From contig NC_091670.1 in assembly GCF_042453785.1 (NCBI RefSeq), forward strand, positions 41,055,501 through 41,119,500: a stretch of DNA of 64,000 nt, read 5' to 3'. The position numbers and the translations under genes are program-made. Source of the stretch: Malus domestica (Eukaryota > Streptophyta > Magnoliopsida > Rosales > Rosaceae). Under the pieces are notes generated by a model, which worked only from the letters and a program-made list of their open reading frames with translations, made no database searches and was not told where the DNA came from. Shown here one piece after another: positions 25,610 through 38,275 of the stretch (positions are counted from its first letter, which is position 1; the number at the start of each line of letters is the position of its first letter).

Positions 25610-26221
25610 AGTGACCGTTTTCGCTACCTAGGATCTATCCTGCAAGAGAACGGATAATTAGATGGAGATCTCAACCATAGAATACAAGCTGGATGGATGA
25701 AGTGTAAGAGTGCATCCGGCGTGTTGTGTGACCGTTGTAGGCCACTGAAGCTCAAGGAAAAATTTTATTTTATAGGACGGCAATAAGGCCAGCGATGTTG
25801 TATGGCACAGAATGTTGGGCAGTGAAGCATCAACACGTACACAAAATGGGTGTAGCGGAGATGAGGATGCTTCGTGGGATGTATGGGCACACGAGAAAGG
25901 ATAAGATTGGGAATGAGGATATTCGAGGTAAAGTAGGAGTAGCCAAAATTGAAGGAAATATGAGAGAAAATCGGTTCCGGTGGTTTGGACATGTGCAAAG
26001 AAGGCCTACTGATGCTCCGGTTCGAAAATGTGACTACAGGACAGAGGTTCAGGGCCGAAGGGGTAGAGGAAGACCTAGGAAAACTTTGGAAGGGACCCTA
26101 AGAAAAGACTTGAGTACTTGGATCTAACGAAGGACATGACACAAAACCGAGCGCAATGGCGTTCTAGGATTCATATAGCCGACCCCACTTAGTGGGAAAA
26201 GGCTTTGTTGTTGTTGTTGTT
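25610..26221 (+). mobile_element. RTE-type LINE, 3' end with (TTG)n tail (downstream piece of composite copy B)
   Basis: Starts at gtgaccgttttcgctacc, the same LINE position as copy A, with stops and a frameshift near 25655 and 25770, then [20 protein letters not shown] through RPRKTLEGTLRKD, then gaccccacttagtgggaaaa and (TTG)n ending at 26221. It is followed directly by aaaaaagaaactgg, non-repeat sequence. Confidence 0.85.
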
Positions 26222-28806
26222 AAAAAAGAAACTGGAGGAATACTAAACCTACAATAATAAGCCTTTTATAACCCTTGCGGTTTAGTGACCTTTTGTAACC
26301 CTTGCGCCTGAGGGAGGATGTGTGCGTGTGTGAAGACCCTTTCTTTGTCTTAAAGCTTTGTATTTATATGCCTTTCCATGTCTTGATTGAAACATGATTT
26401 GTATTGATTTTGGACTTGATTAATTGACGAAAGAACCAAAACTTAATTTGAACTTGATTAATTGACTAAAGAACCAAGATTTGATTTGAAATTATTTAAT
26501 TAACGAAAGAACAAAGACTTAATTTGAATAAGTAATGCCAAATAGGCTTATAGTTCGGTTGCTCACGAGTCGAGAGCATTCACCCAAAGTCTCGTGTTCG
26601 AATTTGGCCCCCTCCCCCTAGTTTACCCAAATTACTGTAGATTTTCCAGACTCCATAGAATCACTCTACATTATTGGCCTTTATCTTATCTTATGTGTAT
26701 AGAATCACTCTACATAACTGCATTAGAATATAGAAGAAAACATTCAACGATCACCCCCAAGGTCTAAAAAATTAAGCACGGATTGCGTCTCATTCTATAC
26801 AAAAGAATAAATTTGTGTTTTTTAGGTGATAAAACCAAAACATTAATCGCATTTAGACCAGAGCGTTCACATTTGATGATGCATGTGTTTTTTTCAAACA
26901 AGTATGGACGGAGAATTTAAGGTCTACCTAATCATGTTTACCTGAATTGATTTGATCAAAGTCTTCTCAGGACGAAAATTTTCAGTGTCTCGAAAGCATG
27001 GTCTGGTACATTAAGTGTATTAACATAATTGGTTGGAAATTTTCTTTTTTAAATTTTCAACCAGTTATATTATTACACATCGTGTACCGATCGTGTTTGT
27101 CATAAACTTAAAAATTCTCTTCTTGTAGAGTTTGAGATTTGTTAAACACGTAATTGGATAGTCTTAGAACTCGTTTAAGAAGTGTTTTTAAATGATTGAA
27201 AGAACTTTTAGAGAAATTTTTTTTAGGTTCCAAAAGTAATTGAAGTACTTCATTCAAGAAACACGTAACTTGTGCTTCTTGCAGGTGATGATTGATTTAG
27301 ATGAATTTTTAAAAACTTCAGCCATTTACTAAGAATTTGTTTCAAAAAATTATTTAAAAAATTCAATCATTTAAAAATACTTTCCAAACAAATTCTTACA
27401 CATTTTGTCTGTGACTAATTTTAGAGATGAAAAGGATATATTTAAAGGAAAACTAATGAAAAGGGTTTGAAAACTTTAAGTTTTAATGATAAGGACAAAA
27501 TAAAGGGTAAAGTGAATAGTATCAGGATTGACTTTTTAGTGTAAAAATGTGATTTTTCGTTAAAGTGAACAGTACCGGTGCTTTTCGTTAAAGTTCCCTA
27601 TATTTAATTATGGTGGCCCAAAATCCTTCCCAAACGTAATTAGAGGACTTGTCAACGCTAATGTGAGATTTGTGCCTTCAATTATGGTGTGAAGTGGCGT
27701 GGACAATCGGTCACGTGACATAGGAGGAAGGAAACACGTGTGTTCCAAGTGGCAATTGTTTTTGGCCAGCAATGTTGACTCTGAGAGGGGCATTTAAGTA
27801 ATTCAAATCAAAGTAAAGGTGGTAGTTGATTCCATTCTTCAACTGTTGGGTAACAGGTAAGGTTTTCCCGTGACTCTGATTATAAAGCAGAGAACCGTTA
27901 AAATAATGAAGGAAAAAGGGGCATAGACTCCTTTTGGTAAGTAACCGACACCACATCATCTTTAAAATAAAAAAATTGATATTAAATAGATGACGTTTTA
28001 CGGTAATGGTATTAAAAAAAAAATGTTTATGCATGATTTGATCCTTCGCGGTTTTTCTCTTTTAACAAGTAATAATTTAACAAACTAGGCATTGTGGACA
28101 TGTGATCTCAAAATCATAATAATTTTCAATTCGAAGAAAGAAAAAAAAAACTTACATAAAATGAGAATGCAACTACTGACGGTAAAACTCACATGATAGT
28201 GCACGATTAGTTTGGCATGTTGATTAATAGTAGAAATCCTTATGCGGTTCAAGAGTTGGCCAATGAGGTAAATCTCGTTCTATAATAGAACCCATCATAA
28301 CAAAATATTTTCAATCAATCATGTATTTTAACGTTTTTAACTTCTTTATGTGACCGTTTAAGGAGATAAATTTACTTACAGGATATAGTTGTCCAATAAT
28401 CTTAACTAATTATCCATTGTTATGAGTTTCAAAATTTACTTACACATTATTATCTGTTATAACGTCTTTATCAACGCTAAGTGATTGACTTCAGATACGG
28501 TCCTTGTAGGATTGGTGTACCCAACTTTCGTCTTGGGACACCCGTTGATTTTAGTTGAAGGTAAAAAGACTCTTATATCCATATATAAAATGGTTTAATG
28601 ATTTCTTAAGAAAAACAATTATTTTCAATTGGATGGAAGTTGTCGAAGCAAAGAAAAAACGCCTTTGAAGGCAGAAATGAGGAAGGCGGAAGGGCAATTT
28701 CGTTAATTACAATTGTTTTTCCTTTTTGGGCCTGAAAAAATGGGTATTAATGTGTTTATTAGATTTGTGAGTGTAGGTAGGATTTGGTGGTGAAAGTCTC
28801 TGTTTG

Positions 28807-28839
<33 letters not shown>

Positions 28840-28957
28840 CCCTCTGGCTCGAATTCTGGAAGCCTCAAAGACAATTCCATCCAGTCGCACCCGAAAACCT
28901 CGTAAACCCTTTTCTTCCCGTTCATTTCTTTGCTGATTGACGCGAGCGAGTTGATAA
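26222..28957. other. intergenic region between composite copy B and the U-box gene
   Basis: No gene is supported. Bases 26545-26640 have a tRNA-like look (gtgttcgaatttggcccc as a B box) and could be a SINE remnant. A dispersed 160-base repeat is listed separately at 27445. A (CT)n tract at 28798-28845 lies in the probable 5' leader of the U-box gene. Confidence 0.4.
27445..27602 (+). repeat. 160-base dispersed repeat (MITE-like), copy 1
   Basis: Contains gggtaaagtgaatagta, gactttttagtgtaaaaatg and ttcgttaaagttccct. Near-identical copies occur at 50843-50995 (minus), 56172-56338 and 56569-56727, so it is a mobile family of this genome. The ends are weakly inverted (aggaaaactaatgaaaag against agggaactttaacgaaaag). 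Confidence 0.75.
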
Positions 28958-30106
28958 ATGGCGACTCAGTTCCCGGTCGATTTCAAGTGCCCGATTTCGC
29001 TCGAAATTATGTCCGACCCGGTTATACTCTCTTCGGGTCACACCTTTGATCGGGCCTCCATCCAACGCTGGCTCGACGCCGGCCACCGCACCTGCCCAAT
29101 TTCCAAACTGCCCCTCCCCGACCACCCTTCCCTCATCCCCAACCACTCCCTCCGCAGCCTGATTTCCACTTATACCCTTCTCTCCCCTGCCAAATTACAA
29201 CACCAGTACCACCAGCACCACCACCAATACCATCACCACCGCCAGCAGCGCCACTCCCAGCCCCAAACCCCTGTCTCGACGCTTACCTCCCCAGCTTCCA
29301 CCCTCGAGTCCAAGCTCGAGTCGCTCGACCAGCTTACTCGCCTCTCCAAGCGCGACGCTGCCTTCCGCGCCAAGCTGACCGAGTCCGGCGCCGTTTCCGC
29401 CGTCCTCAAGTGCGTTGACTCGGAAGAGCCCCGCCTCCAGGAAAAGGCGCTGACTTTGCTGCTCAATGTTAGCTTGGACGACGATAACAAAGTGGGTCTT
29501 GTCGCCGAGGGAGCAATCGCTCGAATCGTGGAGGTGCTCCAAGGTGGGTCCCCCAACAGCCGCGCCGTGGCGGCGACGATGTTGACTAGCTTGGCGGTGG
29601 TGGAGGTCAACAAGGCCACAATCGGGGCATACCCGTGTGCAATTCGGGCTCTGGTTTCGCTTCTCAGGGACGGCAAGAGTCGAGAGCAGAAGGAGGCGGC
29701 GACGGCGCTTTACACCATCTGTTTGTTCCCGGATAACCGGCGGCGGGCGGTGGAATGTGGGGCGGTGTCGTTTTTGATCCGAATTGCTGAATCGGGCCTC
29801 GAACGGGCGGTTGAAGTTCTCGGTCTTTTGGCGAAGTGCAAGGAAGGTAGAGAAGAGATGGAGAGGTTTAATGGATGTGTGGGGATTTTAGTGAGGGTTT
29901 TAGAGAATGGGAGCTCCAGGGGAGTTCAGTATGCCCTGCTCACATTGAATTCGCTTTGTTCTTACAGCGAACGGATGCGTGTGGAAGCGAAAAATGAAAG
30001 GGCTTTATCACTTTGTGTAGGTTTGGTTGAAGATGACAATGAAGGGATTAGAAAAAATTCTTCTAATTTGGTTCAGGTTCTCAGTGGGAACCATTCCATG
30101 AGCTGA
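28958..30106 (+). CDS. PUB8: U-box/ARM-repeat E3 ubiquitin ligase, PUB8-like (382 aa)
   Basis: Single exon, ATG at 28958. The U-box lies at about residues 8-80: DFKCPISLEIMSDPVILSSG, then GHTFDRASIQRWLD and CPISKLPL, with the hydrophobic and Pro residues that bind E2 enzymes. A short His/Gln/Tyr-rich linker follows (81-100, many CAC/CAG codons), then armadillo-type repeats from about 118 to the end (QEKALTLLLNVSLDDDNKVG; QKEAATALYTICLFPDNRRR). Length and sequence resemble Arabidopsis PUB8 (about 374 aa), also intronless in my memory. Role by family: transfers ubiquitin from an E2 to substrates bound by the ARM repeats; the substrate is unknown. The coding region is notably GC-rich compared with its AT-rich surroundings. 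A CT-rich stretch (28798-28845) precedes the start. Confidence 0.92.
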   Translation: MATQFPVDFKCPISLEIMSDPVILSSGHTFDRASIQRWLDAGHRTCPISKLPLPDHPSLIPNHSLRSLISTYTLLSPAKLQHQYHQHHHQYHHHRQQRHSQPQTPVSTLTSPASTLESKLESLDQLTRLSKRDAAFRAKLTESGAVSAVLKCVDSEEPRLQEKALTLLLNVSLDDDNKVGLVAEGAIARIVEVLQGGSPNSRAVAATMLTSLAVVEVNKATIGAYPCAIRALVSLLRDGKSREQKEAATALYTICLFPDNRRRAVECGAVSFLIRIAESGLERAVEVLGLLAKCKEGREEMERFNGCVGILVRVLENGSSRGVQYALLTLNSLCSYSERMRVEAKNERALSLCVGLVEDDNEGIRKNSSNLVQVLSGNHSMS

Positions 30107-31042
30107 ACTGCGAATGGAAGTCGAAGAAATTATCGATTTTGCGGGTTAGAATGGTTGGCATCAGTGGAGGTGAGTTGCGTTTTTGGTTTATTGTTTCTCC
30201 TTCTGTTGGGATAGTTTTATGTACAAAAGAAAAGGGATTAGATTTTTGTTGGGATATGGTTCTTTGTTTCTTGTACATTCGAAATAAAAAATAGCACACA
30301 GATGAGCTGGATTTCTGTTGTGATGTATGTATTATGAAAGTTTCAAATTGGTAATCTGAATTGTAAGTTGCCTCAGCTTATAGAATTTTTTCGGTTTCCC
30401 GGAAATGAATTCCTCTGTCCTATCTTTAGATACTTCCGTGGCATCTCATAGTTTCTGAATACTGTCTACCTATGTATCTTTTGTGCTATTAACTTATAAC
30501 TCGAGAGTCTGTTTATAGTATGAAATCATATCCACATGAATTAGATCCGACGGTGATTTGTATTAATTCGATTTATGTTAGGATTGTGTAAAGGTAAGGA
30601 AAGTTCGGTCAATGACATCTTTTTAGTAAAGATGAGATCAAGAAGGATACAAAAGGAAAGTATTGTACAAGTTTTCCTATGCAACCTTCTTGGTTGTATA
30701 TTGATTGTAATTGTGATGATCAGAAACTTTTATGTTTCTCGTATGTGTTTATGTAAGAACACTTTCATATTTCTGATCACAGGCCCTTCTGATTGTTCTC
30801 GTGCCTTTACTCTTGAGAGCAATAAATGGCCGAGAAGTTATTTCTCTTAGGATGCTTCTTACCTAAGCTCAGTTTCAGTAGCTTCTTAGTTCTTACTCAT
30901 GCATAAATGAAGAAACTCAGGACTCGGGTCTTTGTATGCTTTACTTTACGCCTCACATGATTCTTAATTTCTTATGGGTGTTTATTTGTTAGACAAATTT
31001 TTTAGTATCGTCAGTTTTTCATTTTGGAGTACTATTCTTATA

Positions 31043-31205
31043 GAGGTCGTACTTGGTGCGATGGCAAGTGCCTTCGCCCACAAGCGGTAGGTCTCGGGTT
31101 CGAGACTTGGGAGCAGCCTCTCCATAAATGAGGGTAAGGCTAGCCGACATTCACCTCTCCCAGACCCTGCGTAAAGCGGGAGCCTTGTGCACTGGGTACG
31201 ACCTT
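31043..31205 (+). mobile_element. Au SINE
   Basis: Begins gaggtcgtacttggtgcgat, has the B box ggtctcgggttcgagac, and ends gggtacgacctt. Flanked by the 10-bp duplication tattcttata (31033-31042 and 31206-31215). Same family as the SINE in the kinase intron, opposite orientation. Confidence 0.95.
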
Positions 31206-32595
31206 TATTCTTATATTGGTAGTCTGTGTCCCAAGGCAGCTCCGTTATGTATCATAAACCGCTGCTTTCATATTCATTCTGAAGACCACCACCAGTTGAC
31301 TTTAATTCTGGTGTGTATATGACGTAATTAAACACTGATTCTAGTTCTTGTTGTTTTTGAGAAGCCGTTTTAGAAGGCATACACGTGAAAGTTATCTATG
31401 TATTGTGTTGTCTCTTTGTAACTTACCTCTTTCTTTTCAACTTTGTTTCTGAAAAATATAAAGATTTGATGCATAATTTGAGAGATTTGCTCTGCTGTAG
31501 GCTTAAGCCATAATATGTCTGCCCGACTCATGGACATAGGGAGGCTCTTTCGTATTTTGTATGGGGGATACATACTTGGAATGTAGAAGTACGTGGGTGC
31601 GTATTGTAAAAGAGCTACCTGATTTTGAATCTAGGAACTCCATGCGCTGCATTTTCTTTTAACGTCAAGGGTATTTCTCGTTAGGAAGTTTGTATTCGGT
31701 CCTTTTACTGTAATGTAACTGTAGTCTTGTTAACATATGAAAGTTATTGTGTCAAACTTGTTGGGTTCTTTGTTATCGTTTATAGTTGAGGCATAGGCAA
31801 TGATCTTTTCTTATAGTTGTTGCTGTGGTGGGTTTGCTCAAGTAATTCACATCCTGTACCACTTTGCTGCTATGTGTTTTGATTAATTTTGATGGTTCTG
31901 CTCGACTAATGTGTCTTGATATACCCGTTGCGTTGCAATATTGAAGATCGGTGATTCAGCATGTTTGAGCCTGCAGATCTTTCCTGTGAAGATAAATATT
32001 TAATACACGTCGTTAGTTGAATTGTGTTCAGCCTTTTAGGGTACGCAACAATGAAGGCTTCTTGTGTATCCGTCTTGAGCATGAATTCAGTCGTGCTGAA
32101 ATCAGTGAAATGGAGAGCAAGTATTGAAAAGTTTACGTGACCATCTTTTAAGAGTATTTTTATCAAACCAACCTCTTTAACTATCGACAGATTTTTCGTA
32201 ATATGACGAAAATGATTTACGGTGGGCAACATTAAGGACTACTTGTATCGAATATCATTGTCAAATATTAAAGTAGAGTTATGCCGATTTCATGAACCGT
32301 TTTGGCTAAAGAACTATCTTTTTGTATTTTTTTTTTTCGGATAAAAATGTTCTTCTTTATGGCATTTGAAGCAACACATATAAGAATAAGATATCGTTAA
32401 ATTATTGAACTCATGGACAGCCGCCTCTATTTACTACTCCAAACATTATAAATTATATTTGATGGGAGCAGCCTGCAGCCGGTGCTTTTCTTTAAAAAAA
32501 TTAAGAGAGTCGCTGTAGCCGGCCTTCCACTTATTCAAAATTATTGTATGTACTGTGGGATATGTACAATTAGCTTTGTGTATTAGGGCTTGTTC

Positions 32596-32794
32596 CTCTC
32601 TCTCTCTCTCTCTCTCTCTCTCCTGGATATTATATGATGAAAGGGGCCATGTCATTTGGTGTGGAGTTGAAATTATTAGAAAAATGCGTAAACTGGATTA
32701 AATCGAGGACATATATGGAAGGAATCAACGATGATTGGGGAACCAAGAGGAGAAGCACGCTTAAAGACAAGAGCCATCGATTCATTCTCCACAT

Positions 32795-32838
<44 letters not shown>
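32596..32838. repeat. paired (CT)n and (AG)n microsatellites
   Basis: (CT)n at 32596-32622 and an interrupted (AG)n at 32797-32838 are in inverted relation and could pair in single-stranded form. Purine/pyrimidine tracts like these are common near plant promoters but no gene is seen between them. Confidence 0.8.
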
Positions 32839-32839
<1 letters not shown>

Positions 32840-33218
32840 AAATTTTACAGCAAAGACACTCTCTCCCTCATCATTTAACCTTTGCCATATTTTCATGCCA
32901 AAATCATTTCGTTTTAAAAAAAAGGATTATAGTTAACTAATTAAGATTAAGCATCCTGCATTCTAATAATTCTATCATGTAGATAATTTGGGACCACTTA
33001 ATACCCCTCCTAATCTTGATTTGACTTAAAGCTTGAGGTAACTAATTTCTTGAGACATAAGATAAGATGGAGGAACATTTCCTGTCCAAACTTGCCTTTA
33101 GGGCATTCAAACTCAAGCTATCGCGCCACCATCATCATATGTGATTTGACCTGCACATTAATTTGAACTGCAACAAGCATCCACACCTCCTACCTTCTCA
33201 TTAACTATTGTATAGTAA

Positions 33219-34705
33219 GAGCAGTTCCAGCGTTGGCTGGTGCTCGGGGGAAAGGCTGGTGAACAGGGCCAGATAGCCTGACTGAAGTGCTCCAGCGTGT
33301 GGGAGCCCGAGGGACAGGCCAGGCCCGAGCAACAGGCCTATGAGGAATTGCCAGCCCGCGAGCCCGAGTGGATGTGACGCCAAGGCTGATGTCATCCTGG
33401 CGTCAGCCCAATTTTATATTTTTTTTCTGTCAGGCGCGTGCACCTCACCCGCGCATGGGGGCGCGTCAGCCGACACCTTTTCAGAAGCCAGGGCCCGTGT
33501 CGCAGTCTGCTGATGTTACCGTTGGGAAGCCACGTGGCTTCCCACGGTCCGTTCGATCTCAACGGCTCTTTAAATTGGACCGTCCAATTTGCAACGGTAA
33601 TAAAAAAAATAAAACAACTTATTTAATATCAACCATTGGATTTGAGATCAACAATTGATATTATTCTGCTTTATAAATAAATAAATAAATAAAAGAAAAA
33701 ATAGTTTTAAAATTAAGAAAAGTTACCGTTGTGACACGTGGCACAATCTGAAGTATTGGAATTCAATTTTTTTTTTAAATCCAACGGCAGAGATTAATTA
33801 GTTCAATAAAAAATTGTAAAAAATCTGAAATTTAAAAAAAAAAATTGTTTTACTTTTCTATAAATACCTTCTCATTATCATCTAACTTACACCACAATTT
33901 CATATTTCTCAACTATTTTCAATCAAATTCCTATCTTTCTCTTAATGTTTCAATCCAATTTTTTTTAACAAACTGACTATTGCTGCAGGTACGAATTGGT
34001 CACTTCTTGAAGATGTTGCGTTGTGTACTAGCTGGGTTGAAGTTACTCATAGTTCGCTTACGGGTAATGAGATGCAGTTGCGAGAAATGTAGAGTGTTAT
34101 TCATACCAATTATCTTGAGAAAATGGGTGGGAAAAGAACCAAAGAATCGATATCCAATCGTTGGAAATTACTTAGCCAATCATTTAGTACGTGGAGAGAC
34201 ACCTTGGCACAAGCTAGTACTAATCTTCAAAGTGGGGAAAATTAAACGGATCAGGTAACAATATATTATTTATTTGTTTGTACTATACCCAAATTTACAT
34301 TATAATTATTTGTTTGTATTATTTATTTGTTACCTACTTTCATTATAATTATTTGTTTGTATTATTTATTTGTTACCTACTTTCATTATAACTATTTCTC
34401 CGAAATTACAAATAAAATTATTTTGTATTATTTTATAACTTTTCGGATTATGACACGTGGCACAACGAGAATGATTAAAAATCTTATCCGAAATTACAAA
34501 TAAAATTATTTTATATTATTTTATAAATATAAAAAAAATACTAATATTTTATTGCCTATTGCCAGGGGGAGGGCTCCCACCCTGGAGATGCAAAAGGCAA
34601 TTAATGTTCATTAATGACAATTACTGTTCATTAATGACAATTACTGTTCATTTGGTGGATTGAATAGTGAATTACCTGGGGAGGGCTCCCACGCTGGAAC
34701 TGCTC
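33219..34705 (+). mobile_element. PIF/Harbinger-type element with TAA target duplication
   Basis: Terminal inverted repeats gagcagttccagcgt (33219) and acgctggaactgctc (ending 34705) are perfect over 15 bases, and the 3-bp duplication TAA flanks both (33216-33218 and 34706-34708); TIRs plus TAA/TTA duplication mark PIF/Harbinger elements. Subterminal GC-rich motifs (gggagcccgag near 33300; ggagggctccca near 34565 and 34680) are also inverted. The 1487-base body has a TATA-like box (ctataaatacc, about 33858) and an ORF1-like remnant but no DDE transposase, so it is non-autonomous. Confidence 0.9.
33989..34256 (+). pseudogene. Myb/SANT-like ORF1 remnant of the PIF/Harbinger element
   Basis: Follows an acceptor-like tattgctgcag. 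One frame gives TNWSLLEDVALCTSWVEVTH and GNEMQLREM, then a stop and frame change; the other frame continues with KMGGKRTKESISNRWKLLSQ and STWRDTLAQA. The pattern W..LED..L...W.....G..Q...W followed by RWK is that of the Myb/SANT-like ORF1 proteins of PIF/Harbinger transposons, often annotated in plants as NAM-associated or glutathione S-transferase T3-like. The single in-frame break (aaatgtagagtg, about 34087-34098) prevents a full protein. Confidence 0.7.
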
Positions 34706-34708
34706 TAA

Positions 34709-36724
34709 AGCCTTGTGAAAGGGAGAAACTTGCAAAAGTCTTATGTTCGTCAAGTCAACAAGCGGATTGGGTGGATTGTTCGACAAACTTATAAAAGAAC
34801 GTAACTCATTGGAGTTTCAACCTAAACAGATCAAGAGACATTTAAACACAGAGTGGTGTTTTTCTTTGAGGATAGATCAAACAACCCAGTTGATTTAACT
34901 GTCGGACGCAAGAATTTCTCCTGTACCGAAGTGTATACTCCTTTATTCTATTAGAGCGATGGATCTCGCGAAAACTAAATGCCCATTTAGTAATTTTTTT
35001 TCTTTTTTGATTTTTAATATCTTCTCCATAACAAATAAAAAAATGAAAACTATATGTAACAGAAAAATCAAATGTTAATTTATAACATTATATTGCAGAA
35101 TATGTCAGATATAAGCCTCCAAACTCCTATCCTCCTGCATGCCTCCATCATATATTGCTTGGTAGTTTCCACCGGAGGTCCAGCTCTGAGATTTGACTGC
35201 GAACGTAAAAACCACCTACAGACGCTTTACACTGAATCATTCCAAATAACGTTTGTATCTTTTGTATTACCGAAACTTGCATCATAAATAACCTCCACCA
35301 TATCGAAAGTAGAACAATATATTTTTAAAGTACACAAAAATTGATGAATAATCTTCCAAACCATATATAACAACAAGGGAATCAGAGTTTTAATTTAAAC
35401 CTGGTTGGGCGGCTCAGACTTTCTGTAACCTTTGAATCTGGGCTGATTCTTCTTCCAATTTGCAAAAGTATTGGTCGCACAATACGGGATATACATTTTT
35501 TTTAATTTGTAAATTGAATATTTAATTACTTGAAATATATTTTTCTTCTTGTTTTTTGTATTTTACTAGTTACGGGAGGCGTCTACATCTACAAAGTCAC
35601 ATATCCCTAATGGGGATGGTGATTGGTTAATTCAAATCATACCACGTGGTTTGGCCATAAGCACCTGACTTTCCCTGCAAATTATGTTTAAGTACATTGC
35701 ACTCTATCTTTAAAATAATAACAATAATAATAATACATCACCCTATTATCTTTAAATTAATTACACTCAATAATAATACCATGGGGTGGCTCCGTGACTT
35801 GGAACGAATTTCAAACCTATATTTTCGTTTCATAGTGTTGGTGAATCACACAATGGAAACTAAAGAAAGCTTAAAATATCTTTGTAAGTCTTTCCGGTCA
35901 CCAGCTGGTCTCCTTTTTAACAAAAAGAAAAAAGAATAATCAATTATGGGATGGTTTGTGCTAGAATGCTTGATATGGTCAAAGTCAAACCTTGTGTTTT
36001 GATCAATACGCTTTCAATCTAGCACAAAATTATGTTGAAAATGAAAATTTTGCGTGAAATATTTTGACTTTTTATAGTATGAATACAAGTTAAATACGTT
36101 GACCTATGAATGACATATGATTTATGTCATGATGATGGAATATCCATGCAATCAGATTAAGTATGTATTTGTACAATAGCCGGAACCTAAAAATTGAAAG
36201 AAAAAAAAATCATGTATTTGATGTAACAAGGTAGAAAATTAATTTTTGTAGGCCTCTTTTCTCTTCCATGCACATCCTCGTATATTTCTTACCTCTTTTC
36301 TTAAGAAAAAAAATGATCAGCTGGTGATTTAGCCACCACAGTCCATCATTTTGGATGACAGAAAAACTGACAAAGACATTTCAGACCTCTCAGATCACCA
36401 TTTTGTGATTCACCACAGCAGGAATCGATCTCATATATATTTCTTACCTTTAAAGTGAATAAATCAAAGAATCATATGATGTAAATAAATGTAGATGAGC
36501 AAAAGGAGAAATATGGAAATCAATTTCCATAGGTATATGGAGAATACAGAGAATATTATGGGGTAGATATGTATGACATCAACAATACCGTATACATTAC
36601 GTATCAAGAAAACACGATCCACTAATAATAGTTTAAGCCCTCCATTAACAAAGTCTAATAAATTACATTAAATTAAAATTAAGGTTTTTTATACAAAGAA
36701 TTAAAATTAAGGCTTATGGTGCGT
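34709..36724. other. intergenic region upstream of the quinone reductase gene
   Basis: AT-rich; no gene, no recognised transposon ends. Bases 35697-35790 carry (AAT)n-like low complexity. Confidence 0.4.
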
Positions 36725-36732
36725 TATAAATA
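36725..36732 (+). promoter_or_regulatory. TATA box of the quinone reductase gene
   Basis: tataaata, 80 bases upstream of the ATG at 36812, leaving a leader of roughly 50 bases; no other TATA box is as well placed. Confidence 0.6.
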
Positions 36733-36811
36733 GGGTCCCCCCCCATATGGTTGGTGCACCCCAAGCGCATACACAAAAAAGAACCAGAGGGAAAGAGAGA
36801 CACCTCCATAG

Positions 36812-38235
36812 ATGGCTACCAAAGTCTACATTGTGTAAGCCTTTCTCTCTCCTCCCTCTCTCTCTCTCTCTCTTTATTGCTTAGTGATTTATTAAACTTG
36901 TTTGTGTTCGTAAAAGTAGATAATGGTGTTTCTAGTTGCTTCCATTTTATGCTTTCTGGGTTTTTTTTTTCCATTGACTTAAGTGAATGTAGATGATCTT
37001 TGATGAATAAAGATGAATCTTTTCTGGGTTGATCAGTGTTTTTATTTTCTCCCATATTAGTTTTTCTGGGGTTTGTTTATTTAATTAAATTAAGTAAATG
37101 TTTATCATCTTTGATGAATAAAAATGAAATCTTTTTCTGGGTTTGTCAAGTTTGCTTCCTGGGAGGTGATGGATTGTGTTGTTGTGTGTTCAGTAATGGA
37201 AAAGATTGGCATTCTGTTGGAGATGGTGTGGAATTTGCATTCGGCATTTTTTGTTGACTTGTTATTTGGAAGAATCTTTTTAGCCAAAATGGTCTCTGAG
37301 ATTAATATAACTCTTCTCTCATTGAGATTGAAATCAATGATTTTGATCTGCCGTGAAAAATCTTCATTAAATTGAGAGTATTTTTGTCAAATCAATCATT
37401 TCACTTACTTTTTTATTTAATGGAGATATTTCACAAAATCAAAATAATTGACGATGGACAAACTCAGAGACCTCTTTCACCAATTTTCAATGTCAGGACC
37501 AAAATGAAGAGTTATCCCAATCCAATGACCATTTTGGCTAAAAAGCCTTTGGAAGAACAATATATTGGAACATTTCGTAGTAAATGATTACCTCTAAACA
37601 TCTGCTAAGGTTAATCTATCTAGTGTTAATTTACTTGGGAGTGCTAATTTGTTTTCTTAATCTGCCTTGGGAAAAAAAAAAATAGGGAGCAGTTTCTCTT
37701 GTTTACTGAAAGTCAAACTTAAAGCATCACAAATAAATTTATATAATTCATATTATTTGCTGGTTGTATTGTGGGATCGAGATCTCTATAGCTACATGTC
37801 ACTTTTGTTTTGGGTAGAAAGTATTGCAGTTTTCCTATCGTCCCATCGGTTTCAGTTTAACATCCAGTACTCAAAAGATTAGGGGAAGTTTTATCTGCTC
37901 TCATAGAAAAGTGAGGTTGCAGCTAGTGGCCTAAAATGTCTAGCTTGTATTCTTCTAGGTATTTTTAATGTTTTGAATTTCCAATCATTTGTGTTCTTGT
38001 TCCCGGTCTTGAGTGGGGTGAGGGAGGGTGAGACAGAGGCCTGTTTTTCTTTGATTTTCATGACCGATTCATGAAATTGAACTTTACACTACCGTGTGTA
38101 TGTGTCAATATCTAGAAAAGGAGGGATTAGTAATTGGAATAGATTGAAAGTCTTAAGGTTTAAACGACATTGTGCTGTTATCCAGTAACAATTCGAAAGT
38201 GATTGTGATATCTGACCTACCTTTTGAAATCATAA

Positions 38236-38275
<40 letters not shown>

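Larger units (their letters stand above)
30107..33218. other. intergenic region downstream of the U-box gene
   Basis: A possible poly(A) signal (gaaataaaaaatag, about 30281-30294) ends the U-box transcript. An Au SINE is listed separately at 31043. Otherwise no gene is seen; small open frames here have no family resemblance. (CT)n at 32596-32622 and (AG)n at 32797-32838 are complementary tracts about 175 bases apart. Confidence 0.45.

Noticed and set aside
26545..26640. tRNA gene candidate
   Set aside because: The B box is visible but the acceptor stems do not pair; kept only as a possible SINE remnant.
29195..29676. Open frames antisense to the U-box gene
   Set aside because: They come from the GC-rich codon use of the U-box gene; no family resemblance.
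36751..36996. 81-codon frame across the first exon of the quinone reductase
   Set aside because: A different frame from MATKVYIV and runs into the CT-rich intron; no support.
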